Source: an uncultured Terriglobus sp. (lineage in GTDB: Bacteria; Acidobacteriota; Terriglobia; Terriglobales; Acidobacteriaceae). Taken from it: 7,100 bases of DNA. The position numbers were made by a program, and so were the translations under genes. The stretch is from assembly GCA_937859825.1 (NCBI GenBank), contig CALMAP010000204.1, forward strand, positions 1-7,100. The letters run 5' to 3'. A model generated the notes under the pieces. That model ran no database searches. It worked only from the letters and a program-made list of their open reading frames with translations, and was not told where the DNA came from. Positions 6,142 through 7,100 of this stretch are shown one piece after another; the first letter of the stretch is position 1, and each line of letters starts with the position of its first letter.

Positions 6142-7100
6142 CGCAGCGCCTCCAGGACGCGGTCGGGTGTGAGCGGCAGGCTCCGCAGCCGTTTGCCGGT
6201 AGCGTTGAACACGGCATTGCCGATTGCAGCCGGTATGTTGTTCGTGCCGATCTCACCGAGACCACGCGCTCCGAGATCACCCATCTCGGGATCGGGAATG
6301 TCTAAGGTTTCCACCGTGATGTCCGGTACGTCGGCGCAACTGGGAATGTGGTAATCCGCGAGATTGCGCACCACAGCGCGACCATTGTTCGGGTCGAAGT
6401 ACCCCTCTTCGGTGAGCGCGCCGCCGAGCCCCGCGATCATGCCGCCGCGAAGCTGCGACAGTGCAGTACGCGGATTGATGACGCGGCCCACGTCGAACAC
6501 GCCCACAAGCCGCGGAACCCGAATTACGCCAGTGTCGCGGTCAACCCGCACCTCGGCGAAGATTGCGCCGAACGAGTGCAGTTCGTATTGCTTGGTCAGG
6601 GCTGTAATGGAGAACTTCCTCTTCGAAGCGGGCGTGAAGACACCGGCGGCAACGAGGCGGTCCTTTCCCGCGCGACGCAGGATCGATTGGTACTCTTCGT
6701 TGACGCCGGGGTTTGACCTCAGCGCAAGCCGGCCTTCTACGGCGACTATCTCGTCCGCTGAGATCCCGGCCAAAGGCCCGTCCTTCGCGTGATGTGCCAG
6801 GCTCGTGAGCTCTTCTATCAGCTTGCGCCCAGCGTCCAGTACGGCTGCTCCAACGCTTGCGGTTGTGCGCGAACCTGCGGTGATCGGCGCGTCCGGGTAG
6901 GTCGAATCTCCCAAATCGAACCGCACTCGCTCTACAGGCAGCGCGAGCGCGTCGGCAGCAATCTGCTGAAACACGGTATAAGCACCATTACCAATCTCGT
7001 GCGTGGCGCTTCGGACTTCGGCTGTGCCGTCGGCCCCCACCCTCCCCAGTGGGGCCGCGTGGGCCAGCACCGCCGGCGCCTGCGGGCCCCGCCCCCCCCC
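6138..7100 (-). CDS. Second molybdopterin-binding large subunit, C-terminal part only (5' end outside window)
   Basis: The frame is open from the right edge to TGA at 6140-6138, 320 codons. It covers about the last 40% of a large subunit of the same family as the complete copy at 1398-3722. Shared landmarks are RSATHEIGNG, FDLGDSTYPDAP, FGAIFAEVRVD, VINPRTALSQL and the final GLGEIGTNN. The catalytic glutamate is encoded at 6254-6252. Over the last ~135 residues it matches the complete copy at about 70% by hand count. A GTG at 7070 lies in frame but is not a real start, because homology extends further upstream in the family. The first ~24 codons (7100-7029) read G/P/A-rich and align badly with the paralogue, probably from poor sequence at the edge. 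Its stop overlaps the FAD-subunit ATG (ATGA), so it belongs to the same operon and may be its first gene. Confidence 0.9.
   Translation of the reverse strand, partial: GGGRGPQAPAVLAHAAPLGRVGADGTAEVRSATHEIGNGAYTVFQQIAADALALPVERVRFDLGDSTYPDAPITAGSRTTASVGAAVLDAGRKLIEELTSLAHHAKDGPLAGISADEIVAVEGRLALRSNPGVNEEYQSILRRAGKDRLVAAGVFTPASKRKFSITALTKQYELHSFGAIFAEVRVDRDTGVIRVPRLVGVFDVGRVINPRTALSQLRGGMIAGLGGALTEEGYFDPNNGRAVVRNLADYHIPSCADVPDITVETLDIPDPEMGDLGARGLGEIGTNNIPAAIGNAVFNATGKRLRSLPLTPDRVLEALR
6149..6153 (-). promoter_or_regulatory. Shine-Dalgarno of the FAD subunit gene
   Basis: GGAGG lies within the final codons of the upstream large-subunit gene, 7 nt before the ATG at 6141-6139. It supports this start and translational coupling across the ATGA overlap. 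Confidence 0.55.

Noticed and set aside
5527..6354. A 275-residue plus-strand open frame
   Set aside because: It is antisense to the FAD subunit and the second Mo subunit and shows no recognisable domain.
1..7100. CRISPR arrays, tRNA or rRNA genes, insertion sequences
   Set aside because: No regularly spaced repeats, RNA-gene-like stretches, transposase motifs or terminal inverted repeats were seen on either strand.

Overview
The window carries most of a molybdenum hydroxylase (xanthine dehydrogenase superfamily) operon on the minus strand. Downstream of it lies a short regulatory corner with a MarR-type regulator and a decayed glyoxalase-fold gene. The cluster is moderately GC-rich (a sampled line at 5281-5340 is about 67% GC) and packed with 4-8 bp stop/start overlaps. 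This suggests a soil or environmental Gram-negative bacterium, such as Acidobacteriota or Proteobacteria. The sequence alone does not let me choose between them.

Layout, read in the direction of transcription (right to left): (1) the C-terminal half of a molybdopterin-binding large subunit, cut by the right window edge (7100-6138); (2) a PaoB-like FAD subunit with extra cysteines for a [4Fe-4S] cluster (6141-5068); (3) a lactonase-like metallo-beta-lactamase-fold hydrolase with a hydrophobic N-terminus (5071-4187); (4) a SnoaL/NTF2-like small protein (4180-3719); (5) a second, complete molybdopterin-binding subunit with a GTG start (3722-1398); (6) the [2Fe-2S] subunit (1405-908). Every junction is an overlap of 4-8 bp or a 6-nt gap, so this is almost certainly one transcriptional unit. 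The order is Mo - FAD - MBL - SnoaL - Mo - FeS.

The FeS, FAD and Mo subunits should form a three-subunit hydroxylase or oxidoreductase: substrate is oxidised at the Mo centre and electrons pass through the Fe-S clusters to FAD. The two large subunits are paralogues, about 70% identical over their last ~135 residues by hand count. They may be alternative catalytic subunits sharing one electron-transfer module. The embedded hydrolase and SnoaL protein hint at a short catabolic route (hydroxylate, then hydrolyse or isomerise), but the substrate cannot be read from sequence.

Left of the operon, a plus-strand VOC/glyoxalase-like gene (from 592) is broken by an in-frame stop and apparent frameshifts. 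It converges on the end of the FeS gene. Divergent from it, a MarR-family regulator with a GTG start runs off the left edge. The 138-bp gap between them has lower GC and holds overlapping inverted repeats just upstream of the regulator. The extreme right end (about 7030-7100) is very G/C-rich, ends in a run of nine C, and encodes a poorly conserved stretch. It looks like a low-quality contig end.
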